A stretch of DNA of 64,000 nucleotides from CAVRUF01 sp963716005 (lineage in GTDB: Bacteria; Actinomycetota; Thermoleophilia; Gaiellales; Gaiellaceae): assembly GCA_963716005.1 (NCBI GenBank), contig OY970285.1, positions 558,001 through 622,000 on the forward strand. Direction: 5' to 3'. Both the position numbers and the translations under genes were made by a program. Position 1 is the first letter of the stretch. Each line of letters begins with the position of its first letter. Of this stretch, positions 50,257-61,869 are shown piece by piece. The notes beneath the pieces were generated by a model that did no database searches, had not been told where the DNA came from, and saw nothing but the letters and a program-made list of their open reading frames with translations.

Positions 50257-50437
50257 CGGCGTCCGGGTCGGGCTGAGATGCCTCGGACGGCAGCGGCTCG
50301 CTCGGCTTGCTGAGGTGCAGGAACTCGAGGACGCGGCGCCAGAACACCTTGAGTGCGACGGCCGCCGCGGCGATGCCGCCGAGCAGCACCTGAAGGATCA
50401 TGCTGCCGCTACCGGGGTCGATGTAGCCGAGATTCAT
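50234..50437 (-). CDS. Small YIDPGSG membrane protein
   Basis: A 67-residue protein, MNLGYIDPGSGSMILQVLLG followed by a single hydrophobic helix, a basic WRRVLEFLHL stretch and a polar Pro/Glu/Ser tail. ATG 50437 has a good GGAGA site 7 bases upstream. It leads the minus-strand operon with the methyltransferase and sulfatase-fold genes. I recall similar short YIDPG-type proteins near surface-glycan genes, but no function is known to me. Confidence 0.7.
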   Translation of the reverse strand: MNLGYIDPGSGSMILQVLLGGIAAAAVALKVFWRRVLEFLHLSKPSEPLPSEASQPDPDAGEHTGNV

Positions 50438-50480
50438 ATAAAAGTCTCCTTTGGGCTCCGGGAGTTCCCGGAAGCCGGAG

Positions 50481-50487
50481 TATGTTA
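50481..50487. promoter_or_regulatory. Overlapping divergent -10 boxes between the YIDPGSG operon and atpA
   Basis: TATGTT reads as a -10 box on the plus strand (toward atpA, 75 bases away) and TAACAT on the minus strand (toward the gene starting at 50437). The two boxes share five base pairs, so only one polymerase can occupy the site at a time. No clear -35 hexamers were found. Confidence 0.35.
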
Positions 50488-50560
50488 CCCACGGGTGCCG
50501 GAGGGGACCCCGACCTGCTGACGCAGCCCGCATCGAGGCTGGAGAGGAGACTCGACCGAC

Positions 50561-52083
<1,523 letters not shown>

Positions 52084-52084
<1 letters not shown>

Positions 52085-52980
52085 TGGCGACCGTCCAGGA
52101 CATCAAGCGGCGCGTCGCCTCCGTCAAGAACACGCGCAAGATCACGAAGGCGATGGAGCTCGTCGCGGCCGCGAAGCTGCGGCGGGCCGAGACGCGCATC
52201 GAGGCGCTCCGCCCGTACGCGGACCGGATGCGCGAGCTGACGAGCGCCACCGCGCGGGCGACTCCCTCGCGGGGCTTCCCGCTCCTCGAGGCGCGCGAGA
52301 ACGAGGAGACGGTCGGGATCCTGCTCCTCACCGGCGACCGCGGGCTGGCCGGCGGGTTCAACGCGCAGGTCGTCCGGCGCGGGCTCGCGCTCGAGCGCGA
52401 GGCGCGGGCCGAGGGCAAGGACGTCCGCTGGCTCGTGGTCGGCAAGAAGGGACGCTCGACGCTGCGCTTCCGCCGCTACGACGTCGCGCACGCGTGGGTG
52501 GACCTCACCGACCGGCCCGACTACAAGCACGCCGAGGCCGCCGCTCATGCGATCGCGGAGCTCTTCACCGAGGGCGAGGTCGACCGCGTGACGATGGTCT
52601 ACAACCACTACGTCTCGCCGCTCACCCAGATCGTCGAGGCCGAGCCGCTGCTTCCGATCCCGCGCCAGGCGCTCGGGGAGGAAGAGGAGGAGCGCTCGGC
52701 CTACGAGATCGCGCTCGAGGGCGACGTAATCTACGAGCCCGAGGCCGACGTGATCCTCGAGCGGCTCCTGCCGGTCTACCTCGAGACGACGCTCTTCCGC
52801 GCGCTGCTCGAGTCGGCCGCGTCCGAGCACGGCGCGCGGATGACCGCGATGCGCAACGCCTCGAAGAACGCGGGCGAACTGATCGACAGCCTGACGCTCG
52901 ACATGAACCGGGCGCGGCAGGCGGAGATCACCCAGGAGATCCTGGAAGTCGTCGCGGGCGCGGACGCGCTGACCTCCTGA
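52084..52980 (+). CDS. atpG: ATP synthase F1 subunit gamma
   Basis: Central rotor shaft, 298 residues. The N-terminal helix MATVQDIKRRVASVKNTRKITKAMELVAAAKLRR-type sequence (conserved part KNTRKITKAMELVAAAKL), VGILLLTGDRGLAGGFN, and the C-terminal helix SEHGARMTAMRNASKNAGEL and RARQAEITQEILEVVAG are diagnostic. In most bacteria atpD follows; here the next genes encode a peptide transporter and atpD is 8.8 kb away. Confidence 0.97.
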
Positions 52981-53006
52981 GCTAGCTGAGGGGAGGACCG
53001 GGTCGG

Positions 53007-54689
53007 TTGCGAAGACCCACTCTGAGACGGCGGAGCGGCGGCTACCACCTCGTCCTCATGTTCTGCGTCCTCGCCGCGATCGGCGCGCTCGCCGCGGCCG
53101 GGTCGTCGCTCGAGGATCCCGAGACGCCGGTGCGGGCGCCGTCGCCGCCGCGGGGATCGGCGCCGCTCGACGGCGAGACGCTGACGATGGCGTTCTCGCG
53201 CCGGCCGCGCTCGCTCGACCCGGCGTTCGCGACCGACCGCACCTCGGCGATCCTCCTCCTGAACGTGATGGACCCGCTCGTGCGCCTCGGAGCGCGGCTC
53301 CAGCCGGTGCCGTCGCTCGTGCGCCGGTGGGAGTACTCCGACGACGGCCGGACGATCCGGTTCGCGCTGAATCGCGACGGCCGCTGGCGAAACGGCGAGC
53401 CGGTCACCGCGGACGACATCGAGTTCTCCTGGAAGCGCGTGCTCTCGCCCGAGCTCGACTCACCGCTCGCCGATCAGCTCTTCCCGATCGAGGGCGCCGC
53501 CGCCTACCACGCCTGCGTCCGGCTCTGCTCCGAGCTCGAGGATGCGGTGGGGGTGAAAGCGCTCGGCCGGTACGCGTTCGAGGTGAAGCTCGCGTTTCCG
53601 CAAGCGTGGTTCGTCTCGGGGATGTCGCGCCCGGCGTTCCTCCCGGTCTCGCGGAGCGCTTTCGCGCGCTACGGCGAAGACTGGGACGAGCCGGGGACGA
53701 TCGTGACCGACGGGGCGTTCGCGCTCGCCGGGCTGACCGACACCGGCGTGTCGCTCGTCAAGAACCCGACCTGGCGCGCGGCGGCCACGGTCGCACTTGC
53801 CCGCGTGGAGGGGATCTTCGTTCCCGATGCGGTCGCGCGCGTGCAGGCGTTCGACGAGGGGCGCGTCCAGGCGCTCGACGGCGGGCGGCTCCCAGAGACG
53901 GACCTGCTCGCGCTCGCCGAGCGCCGCGAGTACGAGGCGTATCCGAGCCTCCAGACCTGGCAGGTCGCGTTCAACCTGACCACGATCTCGGACGTCCATC
54001 AGCGCCGCGCGATGGCGGCGGCGATCAACCGCCGGCGCATCATCGACAACGTGATCCAGCACGGGGAGACGCCGGCGGACAGCTTCGTCACGGACGGGCT
54101 CGACCCGGTCGGCCGCACCGCGCCGCCCTCGCCGTGGATGCCGGAGGACGGCGACCTCGATGCGGCCAGGGAGGAGCTCGCGCTGGCCGAGGCGCCGAAG
54201 GAGGAGATCACGCTCCTCTACGTCGACTCCCCGGGGAACCGCGACGCAGCGCTCGCGTTGCGCGACGCCTGGAACGCGCTCGGCATCGAGACGACGCTGC
54301 GGTCGAGCTCGCGCGACACGTACATGGACTTCCGCGGCCCGCTCGGCGAGGACTCGGTGGACGTGTACCAGCTCAACGTGCCGCTCACGGTTCCCGACGC
54401 CGGCCCCGCCCTGGACGTGTGGACCTGCGAGTCGCCGCGGAACAAGACGACCTTCTGCAACGGCGCCTACGACCGCCTGATCGCGCGGGCGCGGGAGGAG
54501 CTCGATCCGGTGGCCCGAACCGACCTCTACACCGAGGCCGACCTGGTGCTCTCGGGGACGAACGGGCAGATGCCGGGCATCCCGCTCCTGTGGCCGACCT
54601 ACACCAACCTCGAGGCGCTGTCGCTCCAGAGCACGTTCGTGATCGACCCGCTCGGGCGCATCGACCTGGCCGCCGTGCGTATCAACTAA
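53007..54689 (+). CDS. Peptide ABC transporter substrate-binding protein (family 5, OppA-like)
   Basis: A 560-residue family 5 solute-binding protein with an N-terminal membrane anchor or signal (LVLMFCVLAAIGALAAAG) and no convincing lipobox. SBP_bac_5 features: LTMAFSRRPRSLDPAFATDR, LVRRWEYSDDGRTIRFALNRDGRWRNGEP (in consecutive parts), VTADDIEFSWKRVL, and HQRRAMAAAINRRRIID. TTG 53007 is set by GGGGAGG 12 bases upstream. It starts 26 bases after atpG and is probably co-transcribed with it. Ligand specificity is unknown. Confidence 0.87.
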   Translation: MRRPTLRRRSGGYHLVLMFCVLAAIGALAAAGSSLEDPETPVRAPSPPRGSAPLDGETLTMAFSRRPRSLDPAFATDRTSAILLLNVMDPLVRLGARLQPVPSLVRRWEYSDDGRTIRFALNRDGRWRNGEPVTADDIEFSWKRVLSPELDSPLADQLFPIEGAAAYHACVRLCSELEDAVGVKALGRYAFEVKLAFPQAWFVSGMSRPAFLPVSRSAFARYGEDWDEPGTIVTDGAFALAGLTDTGVSLVKNPTWRAAATVALARVEGIFVPDAVARVQAFDEGRVQALDGGRLPETDLLALAERREYEAYPSLQTWQVAFNLTTISDVHQRRAMAAAINRRRIIDNVIQHGETPADSFVTDGLDPVGRTAPPSPWMPEDGDLDAAREELALAEAPKEEITLLYVDSPGNRDAALALRDAWNALGIETTLRSSSRDTYMDFRGPLGEDSVDVYQLNVPLTVPDAGPALDVWTCESPRNKTTFCNGAYDRLIARAREELDPVARTDLYTEADLVLSGTNGQMPGIPLLWPTYTNLEALSLQSTFVIDPLGRIDLAAVRIN

Positions 54690-54786
54690 CCGAGCTGGGC
54701 ACACGAGCGTCAAAGAAGTGTAGGACCGCGCCTTCAATGTGGCCGGATGCTGCAGTACACTCGCCCATCGACCGGAAGCGACGAAT

Positions 54787-55764
54787 ATGACAGCGGCAGT
54801 TCCTGAGATCCAGGACGTAACCCAGGCGGCAGGCGCTGGCGCCGAAGCCGAGGACGTCGGTCGCTCACCCCGCCAGCTTTTCTGGGCGCGCTTCTCGCAA
54901 GACAAGGGAGCGCTCGCCGCGCTCGCCGTGATCGTCGCGCTGATCGTCATGGCCATCGCCGCACCGCTCATCGCGCGCGCCGTCGGCCACGGCCCGAACG
55001 ACCTCTACCAGCGCGAGATGACCGACTCGTTCGGTCTCCCGTACGGGCCGAACAAGGACTTCATCTTCGGCGCCGACAAGGCCGGTCGCGACGTCTTCGT
55101 GCGCGCGGTCTACGGCGCGCGGACGTCCCTCATGGTCGCGATCGTCGCCACCGGGATCGCCGTCATCATCGGCACGTTCTTCGGTGTCCTCGCCGGGTTC
55201 TTCGGCGGCAAGTTCGACACCGGGATCTCGCGGATCATCGACATCATCCTGTCGATCCCGATCCTCCTGTTCGCGATCGGGATCGTCGCGGCGTGCGGTG
55301 TTACCGCCGAAGGGTGCCTGGGAGGACTGGTGCGGCCCGGGCGGCCGCTCGTCATCTTCGTGATCGCGCTCTTCACGTGGCCGTACATCGCGCGCATCGT
55401 GCGCGGGAACACGCTGTCGCTCCGGGAGAAGGAGTTCATCGAGGCGTCCCGCTCGCTCGGCGCGTCGAACACCCGGATCATGTTCAAGGAGGTGCTGCCG
55501 AACCTGGTGGCGCCGATCATCGTCTACACGACGCTGCTCATCCCCGGAAACATCCTCTTCGAGGCCGCGCTCTCGTTCCTCGGCCTCGGCGTTCCGCAGC
55601 GGACGCCCTCCTGGGGCCAGCAGCTCTCCGACGCGGCTTCGATCTACGAGTTCGCCTGGTGGCTCATGCTGTTCCCCGGACTCTTCCTGGTGCTGACCAC
55701 CCTGGCCTTCAATCTTCTCGGCGACGGTCTTCGCGACGCACTCGACCCGAGGAGCAACCGATAG
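54787..55764 (+). CDS. Peptide ABC transporter permease (DppC/OppC type)
   Basis: A 325-residue permease with six membrane helices and an N-terminal OppC_N segment (LFWARFSQDKGALAALAVI). GADKAGRDVFVRAVYGARTSL is the DppC-type start of the transmembrane domain; the EAA loop, which docks the ATPase, is EFIEASRSLGASNTRIMFKEVLP. The cytosolic/periplasmic loop near residue 190 carries a Cys pair (AACGVTAEGCLG). ATG 54787 lies about 25 bases downstream of TACACT (54756-54761). Confidence 0.92.
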   Translation: MTAAVPEIQDVTQAAGAGAEAEDVGRSPRQLFWARFSQDKGALAALAVIVALIVMAIAAPLIARAVGHGPNDLYQREMTDSFGLPYGPNKDFIFGADKAGRDVFVRAVYGARTSLMVAIVATGIAVIIGTFFGVLAGFFGGKFDTGISRIIDIILSIPILLFAIGIVAACGVTAEGCLGGLVRPGRPLVIFVIALFTWPYIARIVRGNTLSLREKEFIEASRSLGASNTRIMFKEVLPNLVAPIIVYTTLLIPGNILFEAALSFLGLGVPQRTPSWGQQLSDAASIYEFAWWLMLFPGLFLVLTTLAFNLLGDGLRDALDPRSNR

Positions 55765-55888
55765 CCGGAGCAATCTGAAATGCGCTTAGGCACTAACTTC
55801 GTGGGACGGCCGACGTCAACCCATGAAAAGGGTCGCTGCGCCCGACGACGCAGCAAAGTTCTGATGGATTCGACGAGAGAGGTGGACC

Positions 55889-57784
55889 TTGCGACGTAGC
55901 ACGATTGCGCTATTCGTCCTCGCGCTGGTGTCTCTCGCCCTCGCCGCGGGCTGTGGCGGCGATGGCGATAGTTCAGACACAGGCGCGGCGCCGAGCGAAA
56001 CGACCGGAGGCCCGGAGCCCACTGCGGGCGGGACCTTCAAGACTGAGACGGACGCGTTCGTCTGGACCGGCAACTTCGATCCGACGGGCGAGTATCTCGG
56101 AACGTTCCTCGGCCTGTACACGAACCTGCTCGGCCGGACGCTCATGGGCTACTACCATGCCCCTGACGCGAAGGGCAACGAGGTCATTCCCGACCTCGCC
56201 GCGGACGTGCCGGAGATCTCCGAAGACGGTTTGACCTACACGTTCACGATTCGCGACGGCGTGATGTTCGGGCCTCCTGTGAGCCGCCAGGTCACCTCGG
56301 CAGACGTCGAGTACGCCTTCCGGCGCATCGGCACCCCGAGCCTCGTCGCCCAGTACGGCTTCTACTACCTGGGCGTCGTCAAGGGCCTCCAGGAGTACAG
56401 CGACGGCGGCGGCCTCTCCGGCAAGAACGCCGACGCACCGATCGAGGGCATCGAGACCCCCGACGACAAGACGGTCGTCTTCCACGTCGAGAAGCCCACG
56501 GGTGACTTCCTGTACCGGCTCGCAATGCCGGCCGCAGGGCCGATCCCCGAGGAGGTCGGAAACTGCTTCCTCAAGGCCGGCGAGTACGGTCGCTTCCTGA
56601 TCTCGTCGGGCCCGTACCAGCTGGAGGGCTCCGCCGACCTCGACATCACGAGCTGTGACTCGATGAAGGCGATCGCGGGCTTCGATCCGAACAAGCACCT
56701 TCGGCTCGAGCGGAACCCGGACTACGACGCCGCGACCGACAATCCCGAGGCGCGGCAGAACTTCTTCGACAACTTCGAGATGATCCTGAACACGAACGCC
56801 CAGGACATCTTCGACAAGACGGCCGCCGGCCAGATCGACCTCGCGTTCGCGAGCGAGCCGGCCGAGGTCATCCGCGAGTACACGACCAACCCGGACATCG
56901 AGGACCTGTACAAGGTCAACTCGGGCGACCGGACCTGGTACGTGACCATGAACCTGACGCAGCCTCCGTTCGACGACATCCACGTGCGGAAGGCCGCCAA
57001 CTGGATCATGGACAAGGAAGGCCTCCGCCGCGCTTGGGGCGGCGAGCCGAAGGGCGAAATCGCCAACCACATCGTTCCTGACGCCATGTTCGGCGGCGAG
57101 CTCGACGATTACGCGCCGTACGCCACCGAGGGCAACGCTGGTGACCTCGAAAAGGCCAAGGAAGAGATGATGCAGTCCAAGTACGACACCAACCAGGACG
57201 GCGTCTGCGACGCACCGGAGTGCTCCGGCGTTCTGCACATCACGCGCAACACCGACGTGTGGAAGAACATGGAGCCGGTCATCGAGGCGTCCTTCAACAA
57301 GATCGGCATCGCGGTCGAGTCGCGCGAGCTCGAGGACTCGTACACGGTGATTCAGACCGTCTCCAAGGCGGTTCCGGTCTCGTCCACCCCGGGTTGGGGC
57401 AAGGACTACGCCGACGCATCGACGTTCATGGTCCTCTTCGACAGCCGCAGCATCCTGCCGGAGGGCAACGTGAACTACTCGCTCGTCGGACTGACGCCCG
57501 AGCAGGTCACGGAGATGAAGGCCAAGGGCACGACCAGCGACCTTCCGAGCGTCGACGCCGCGATCGATGCGTGCAACGCAACGATCGACGACGCCGAGCG
57601 CGCGGTCTGCTGGCAGGACCTCGACAAGGACCTCATGGAGAACGTGGTCCCGTGGGTCCCGTACCTGGATGCAAACGCGGACTTCGTGATCAGCGAGTCC
57701 GTGGTGAACTACACGTTCGACCAGAACTCGGGCGAGCCGGCCTGGGCACATCTGGCGATCGACGAGTCCAAGCAGACGAAGTAG
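55889..57784 (+). CDS. Peptide ABC transporter substrate-binding lipoprotein (family 5)
   Basis: A 631-residue lipoprotein: signal LFVLALVSLALAAGC with lipobox LAAGC, a Gly/Ser/Thr tether, then an SBP_bac_5 domain (GLTYTFTIRDGVMFGPPVSRQVTSADV in consecutive parts; VTMNLTQPPFDDIHVRKAANWI; GWGKDYADAS). A second binding protein in the same operon as 53007-54689, it could broaden substrate range. An insertion with Asp-rich DTNQDGVCDAPECSG (EF-hand-like calcium loop with two Cys) near residue 430 is unusual. The start is TTG at 55889 with GAGAGG upstream. Confidence 0.9.
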   Translation: MRRSTIALFVLALVSLALAAGCGGDGDSSDTGAAPSETTGGPEPTAGGTFKTETDAFVWTGNFDPTGEYLGTFLGLYTNLLGRTLMGYYHAPDAKGNEVIPDLAADVPEISEDGLTYTFTIRDGVMFGPPVSRQVTSADVEYAFRRIGTPSLVAQYGFYYLGVVKGLQEYSDGGGLSGKNADAPIEGIETPDDKTVVFHVEKPTGDFLYRLAMPAAGPIPEEVGNCFLKAGEYGRFLISSGPYQLEGSADLDITSCDSMKAIAGFDPNKHLRLERNPDYDAATDNPEARQNFFDNFEMILNTNAQDIFDKTAAGQIDLAFASEPAEVIREYTTNPDIEDLYKVNSGDRTWYVTMNLTQPPFDDIHVRKAANWIMDKEGLRRAWGGEPKGEIANHIVPDAMFGGELDDYAPYATEGNAGDLEKAKEEMMQSKYDTNQDGVCDAPECSGVLHITRNTDVWKNMEPVIEASFNKIGIAVESRELEDSYTVIQTVSKAVPVSSTPGWGKDYADASTFMVLFDSRSILPEGNVNYSLVGLTPEQVTEMKAKGTTSDLPSVDAAIDACNATIDDAERAVCWQDLDKDLMENVVPWVPYLDANADFVISESVVNYTFDQNSGEPAWAHLAIDESKQTK

Positions 57785-57802
57785 CACCGAAGCAACGAAA
57801 CG

Positions 57803-57834
57803 ACGGAGGGCCGCCCGCTCGGGCGGCCCTCCGT
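57803..57834 (+). terminator. Strong hairpin between the binding protein and dppB-like permease
   Basis: A 14-base perfect stem (ACGGAGGGCCGCCC at 57803-57816, complement at 57821-57834) with a GCTC loop, followed by ATCTAAAACTC. It probably causes partial termination or stabilises the 3' end of the abundant binding-protein mRNA, a common arrangement in ABC operons. Confidence 0.75.
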
Positions 57835-57861
57835 ATCTAAAACTCTCACGGGAGGATCGCG

Positions 57862-58899
57862 ATGGGGCGCTACGTGGTCAGACGGCTTCTCTGGACGGGG
57901 CTGGTCATCCTCGTCGTGACCTTCCTCACGTTCCTCATCTTCTTCGTGATGATGCCGGGCAACAAGGCTGTCCGGTTCGCCGGCAAGCAGCCGACGCCGG
58001 AGATCGTCGCGGAGGTCGAAAAGCAGTTCGGCCTCGACAAACCCGTCTTCGGGGTCACGCTCCCGCAGGTGTGGGAATCGCGGCCCTGGGAGTCGCAGTA
58101 CGGGCTCTATCTGCGCCGGCTCGTCGTGGGCGACGGCGACACCTGCCCGGTCGGGATCGACGGCTGCGGCCGACCCGGTCTCGGCATCTCGTACGACAGC
58201 CGCAGCGCCGTTCGCGCAGAGATCATCGAACGGTTGCCACGGACGCTCGCGCTCGCGATCGGTGCCGCGATCGTGTGGCTTCTCATGGGCGTGACCATCG
58301 GCGTCGTGTCGGCGCTCAAGCGCGGCTCGGCGGCCGACCGCGGCGCCATGGGCTTCGCGCTCTTCGGCGTCTCCGCTCCGGTCTTCTGGCTGGGGCTGAT
58401 CGCGCTCTTCGTCTTCTGGAAAAAGCTCGGGATAGACGCTCTCGGGACGGGCTACGTCGAATTCGGCACGGACCCGTTCGGGTGGTTCACCCACCTACTT
58501 CTGCCCTGGTTCGTGCTCGCGCTTCTCTACGCCGCGCTGTATGCCCGGATGACCCGAGGGAACCTGATCGACGTGATGGGCGAGGACTACATCCGCACGG
58601 CGCGTGCCAAGGGGCTGCCCGAGCGCACGGTGGTCTTCAAGCACGGCCTCCGCGCGAGCCTCACGCCGATCGTGACGATGCTCGGAATGGACTTCGCGCT
58701 CCTCATCGGCGGCGCGATCATCACCGAGTCGGTGTTCAACATCCAGGGCCTCGGCTACTACGCCGTCTCGTCGGCGCGAAGCCAGGACTTCCCGTCGATC
58801 GCCGGCATCGTCATCGTGGCCGCGTTCTTCGTGGCGATCATGAACCTCTTCGTCGACATCGCGTACGCATACCTCGATCCGCGGGTGCGGCTCCAGTGA
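57862..58899 (+). CDS. Peptide ABC transporter permease (DppB/OppB type)
   Basis: A 345-residue permease starting MGRYVVRRLLWTGLVILVVTF with six helices. The EAA loop is DVMGEDYIRTARAKGLPERTVVFKHGLR, in two consecutive parts, and SVFNIQGLGYYAV and IAYAYLDPRVRLQ are typical DppB endings. A loop near residue 90 carries GDTCPVGIDGCGRPG, a Cys pair not usual for the family and similar to the one in the DppC-type subunit. GGGAGG precedes ATG 57862; the stop overlaps dppD. Confidence 0.93.
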   Translation: MGRYVVRRLLWTGLVILVVTFLTFLIFFVMMPGNKAVRFAGKQPTPEIVAEVEKQFGLDKPVFGVTLPQVWESRPWESQYGLYLRRLVVGDGDTCPVGIDGCGRPGLGISYDSRSAVRAEIIERLPRTLALAIGAAIVWLLMGVTIGVVSALKRGSAADRGAMGFALFGVSAPVFWLGLIALFVFWKKLGIDALGTGYVEFGTDPFGWFTHLLLPWFVLALLYAALYARMTRGNLIDVMGEDYIRTARAKGLPERTVVFKHGLRASLTPIVTMLGMDFALLIGGAIITESVFNIQGLGYYAVSSARSQDFPSIAGIVIVAAFFVAIMNLFVDIAYAYLDPRVRLQ

Positions 58900-59939
58900 G
58901 CGCGGACGGCGGGCGGATCGGCGAACCTCTCCTCGAGGTTCGCGACCTGCACGTGCACTTCCCCACGCCGGACGGGATCGTCAAGGCCGTCGACGGACTG
59001 ACCTTCTCGGTGCACCGCGGCGAGACGTTCGGGATCGTCGGCGAGTCCGGCTCGGGGAAGAGCGTCACGTGCCTGACGGCGCTCGGGCTCATCAACCGCA
59101 AGTCGGCGATCGTCTCCGGCGAGATCGTGTTCAAAGGCCTCGATCTGATCTCGCTCCCGCCCGAGCGGCTTCCGCGCGATTCGCGGCAAGGATCTCGCGA
59201 TGATCTTCCAGGATCCGTTCGCGTCGCTCCATCCGATGTACCGGGTCGGCGACCAGCTCGTCGAGGCCGTGCTCGTCCACGAGGACATGTCGAAGTCGGC
59301 TGCGCGGGAGAAGGTGGTCGACATGCTCTCGCAGGTCGGGATCCCGAATCCGCGCGAGCGCTTCCGCGACTACCCGCACCAGTACTCGGGCGGAATGCGG
59401 CAGCGCGCCATGATCGCGATGTCGCTGCTCCACAACCCGGACATCCTGATCGCGGACGAGCCGACGACCGCGCTCGACGTGACCGTGCAGGCGCAGATCC
59501 TCGAGCTGATCGCGCAGATCAAGAACGAGTTCAACATCGGCGTGATCCTGATCACCCACGACCTGTCGGTGATCGCCGACGTCGCGCAGACCGTGATGGT
59601 CATGTACGCGGGCCGGGCGTCCGAGCTGGCGCCGAAGGACGAGCTCTTCGACCAGCCGCTCCACCCGTACACGTGGGGACTCCTCGAGTCGATTCCCGAG
59701 GTCTCCCAGAAGGGCTCGCGGCTCCTCGCGATCGAGGGCTCGCCGCCCTCGCTCATCAACCCGCCGTCGGGCTGCTCGTTCCACCCGCGCTGTCCGCACC
59801 GCTTCTCGCCGTGCGACGTCGACGAGCCCGAGTTCAAGGACCGGGGAGGCGGGCACAAGGAGTCCTGCCACCTCACGGTCGAGGACAAGCGCCGCATCTG
59901 GGTCGAGCGCGAGGCGCGGAGAGGGATCGAGGTCGCCGT

Positions 59940-59943
<4 letters not shown>
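58896..59943 (+). CDS. Peptide ABC transporter ATP-binding protein (DppD type; one frame break)
   Basis: First of two ATPases. Walker A GIVGESGSGKSV, Q-loop MIFQDPFASLHPM, signature YSGGMRQRAMIAMSL, Walker B PDILIADEPTTALD, H-loop ILITHDLSVIAD, and the oligopeptide-type C-terminal extension with CSFHPRCPHRFSPC (cysteines that may hold an iron-sulfur cluster). One surplus base at about 59170-59173 separates Walker A from the Q-loop; without it the text reads ERLRAIRGKDLAMIFQDP. About 348 residues if repaired. Overlaps both neighbours by four bases. Confidence 0.88.
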
Positions 59944-61020
<1,077 letters not shown>

Positions 61021-61059
61021 CGACCTAACCGATCGGCCGATGAGCCGTCTGAGAAAGCG

Positions 61060-61536
61060 TTGACTGGGGTTTTTGACAAAGGCTGTGAGCGGGCCCAGGA
61101 ATGGGCGTCGCTGGAACTCGACGGGGAGCTCTCCCAGCTCGAGCGTGTCCTTCTGGCCACGCATCTCCGCCGGTGCGCAGCGTGCGCCGAGACGGTCGCC
61201 GGGGTGCGCTCCATGACCGCCGCGCTTCGGGCCGCTCCGTACGAGCCGCTCGGCAAGCCGGCGTTCGTTCCCACCGCGGAGAAGCGCCGTTCGCGCCCGC
61301 TCGCGGTTCGGCTCGCGCTCGCGGCCACGCTGGCCGTCGTCGCCGCCGGCCTCGGCATGTTTGCCGGCACGCTCGGCGACACGACGCCGAGCCAGGGACC
61401 GCCGCCCAGTCCCGACGAGCCGCTCGTGCTGCTGCTGGAGGACGCGAAGAAGGACGTCCAGGGCCTTCGCCCGAGCAAGCGCACGCCGCGCGACGAGGTC
61501 GGCTTCGGCTCGTCCGAGCTCTTCGGCGGCGTCTAG
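61060..61536 (+). CDS. Orphan anti-sigma factor-like membrane protein with ZAS zinc finger
   Basis: A 158-residue protein. Residues about 8-45 match the zinc-binding anti-sigma (zf-HC2/ZAS) pattern: Cys near 9, ASLELDGELSQLE, then HLRRCAAC (His-x3-Cys-x2-Cys). One membrane helix follows (VRLALAATLAVVAAGLGMFAG, split around residue 90), with a short extracytoplasmic Pro-rich tail. Such proteins hold an ECF sigma factor at the membrane, but no sigma gene is next to it. TTG 61060 is the only start that includes the first Cys. Confidence 0.65.
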   Translation: MTGVFDKGCERAQEWASLELDGELSQLERVLLATHLRRCAACAETVAGVRSMTAALRAAPYEPLGKPAFVPTAEKRRSRPLAVRLALAATLAVVAAGLGMFAGTLGDTTPSQGPPPSPDEPLVLLLEDAKKDVQGLRPSKRTPRDEVGFGSSELFGGV

Positions 61537-61554
61537 CGTCCGTATCCTGAGGGT

Positions 61555-61869
61555 GTGGCTTCGCAGCCCACCTTCGTCGACTCGCACGTGTGCGAGCTCG
61601 ACCAGGCCGCCCGTCTCGCCGCCGCGACTTCCCAGGTGGCCCGGTATCGGCGCGAAGCTCGCCGGCTTCGTCGCGGGAGGCTCCGCGCCCGCGCGATGCG
61701 CCTTCTTCGCTCAGCAGGGATTTCGGGTTGGATAGACTCGCCGCCGACCCCGAGCCAGGAGCCTGAATGCCCAAGAAGGACGCGAACGTCGGTCAAATCG
61801 TCGAGATCAAAGGCGTCGTCGTCGACGCCGTCTTCCCCGGCGACCTCCCCGCGATCTACAGCGCGCTGA
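61555..61869 (+). CDS. Small Arg-rich hypothetical ORF upstream of atpD
   Basis: A frame starting GTG 61555, 6 bases after TATCCT (61543-61548), a promoter/start spacing seen at many genuine genes here. The first 58 residues (ASQPTFVDSHVCELDQAARL and an Arg-rich helix RYRREARRLRRGRLRARAM) look protein-like, but the frame then runs 103 bases into atpD. Another frame ends naturally at 61735, so a further one-base insertion is possible. Coding status is open. Confidence 0.22.
   Translation: MASQPTFVDSHVCELDQAARLAAATSQVARYRREARRLRRGRLRARAMRLLRSAGISGWIDSPPTPSQEPECPRRTRTSVKSSRSKASSSTPSSPATSPRSTAR
61733..61738 (+). promoter_or_regulatory. -10 box TAGACT upstream of atpD
   Basis: TAGACT lies 28 bases before the atpD ATG, which has its own AGGAG site (61757-61761). 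This would give the separated atpD-atpC pair an independent promoter. No clear -35 was found. Confidence 0.4.

Noticed and set aside
46721..50437. Recent mobile insertion into the atp operon
   Set aside because: No transposase, integrase, terminal repeats or target duplications are visible at either edge, and codon/GC character matches the surroundings.
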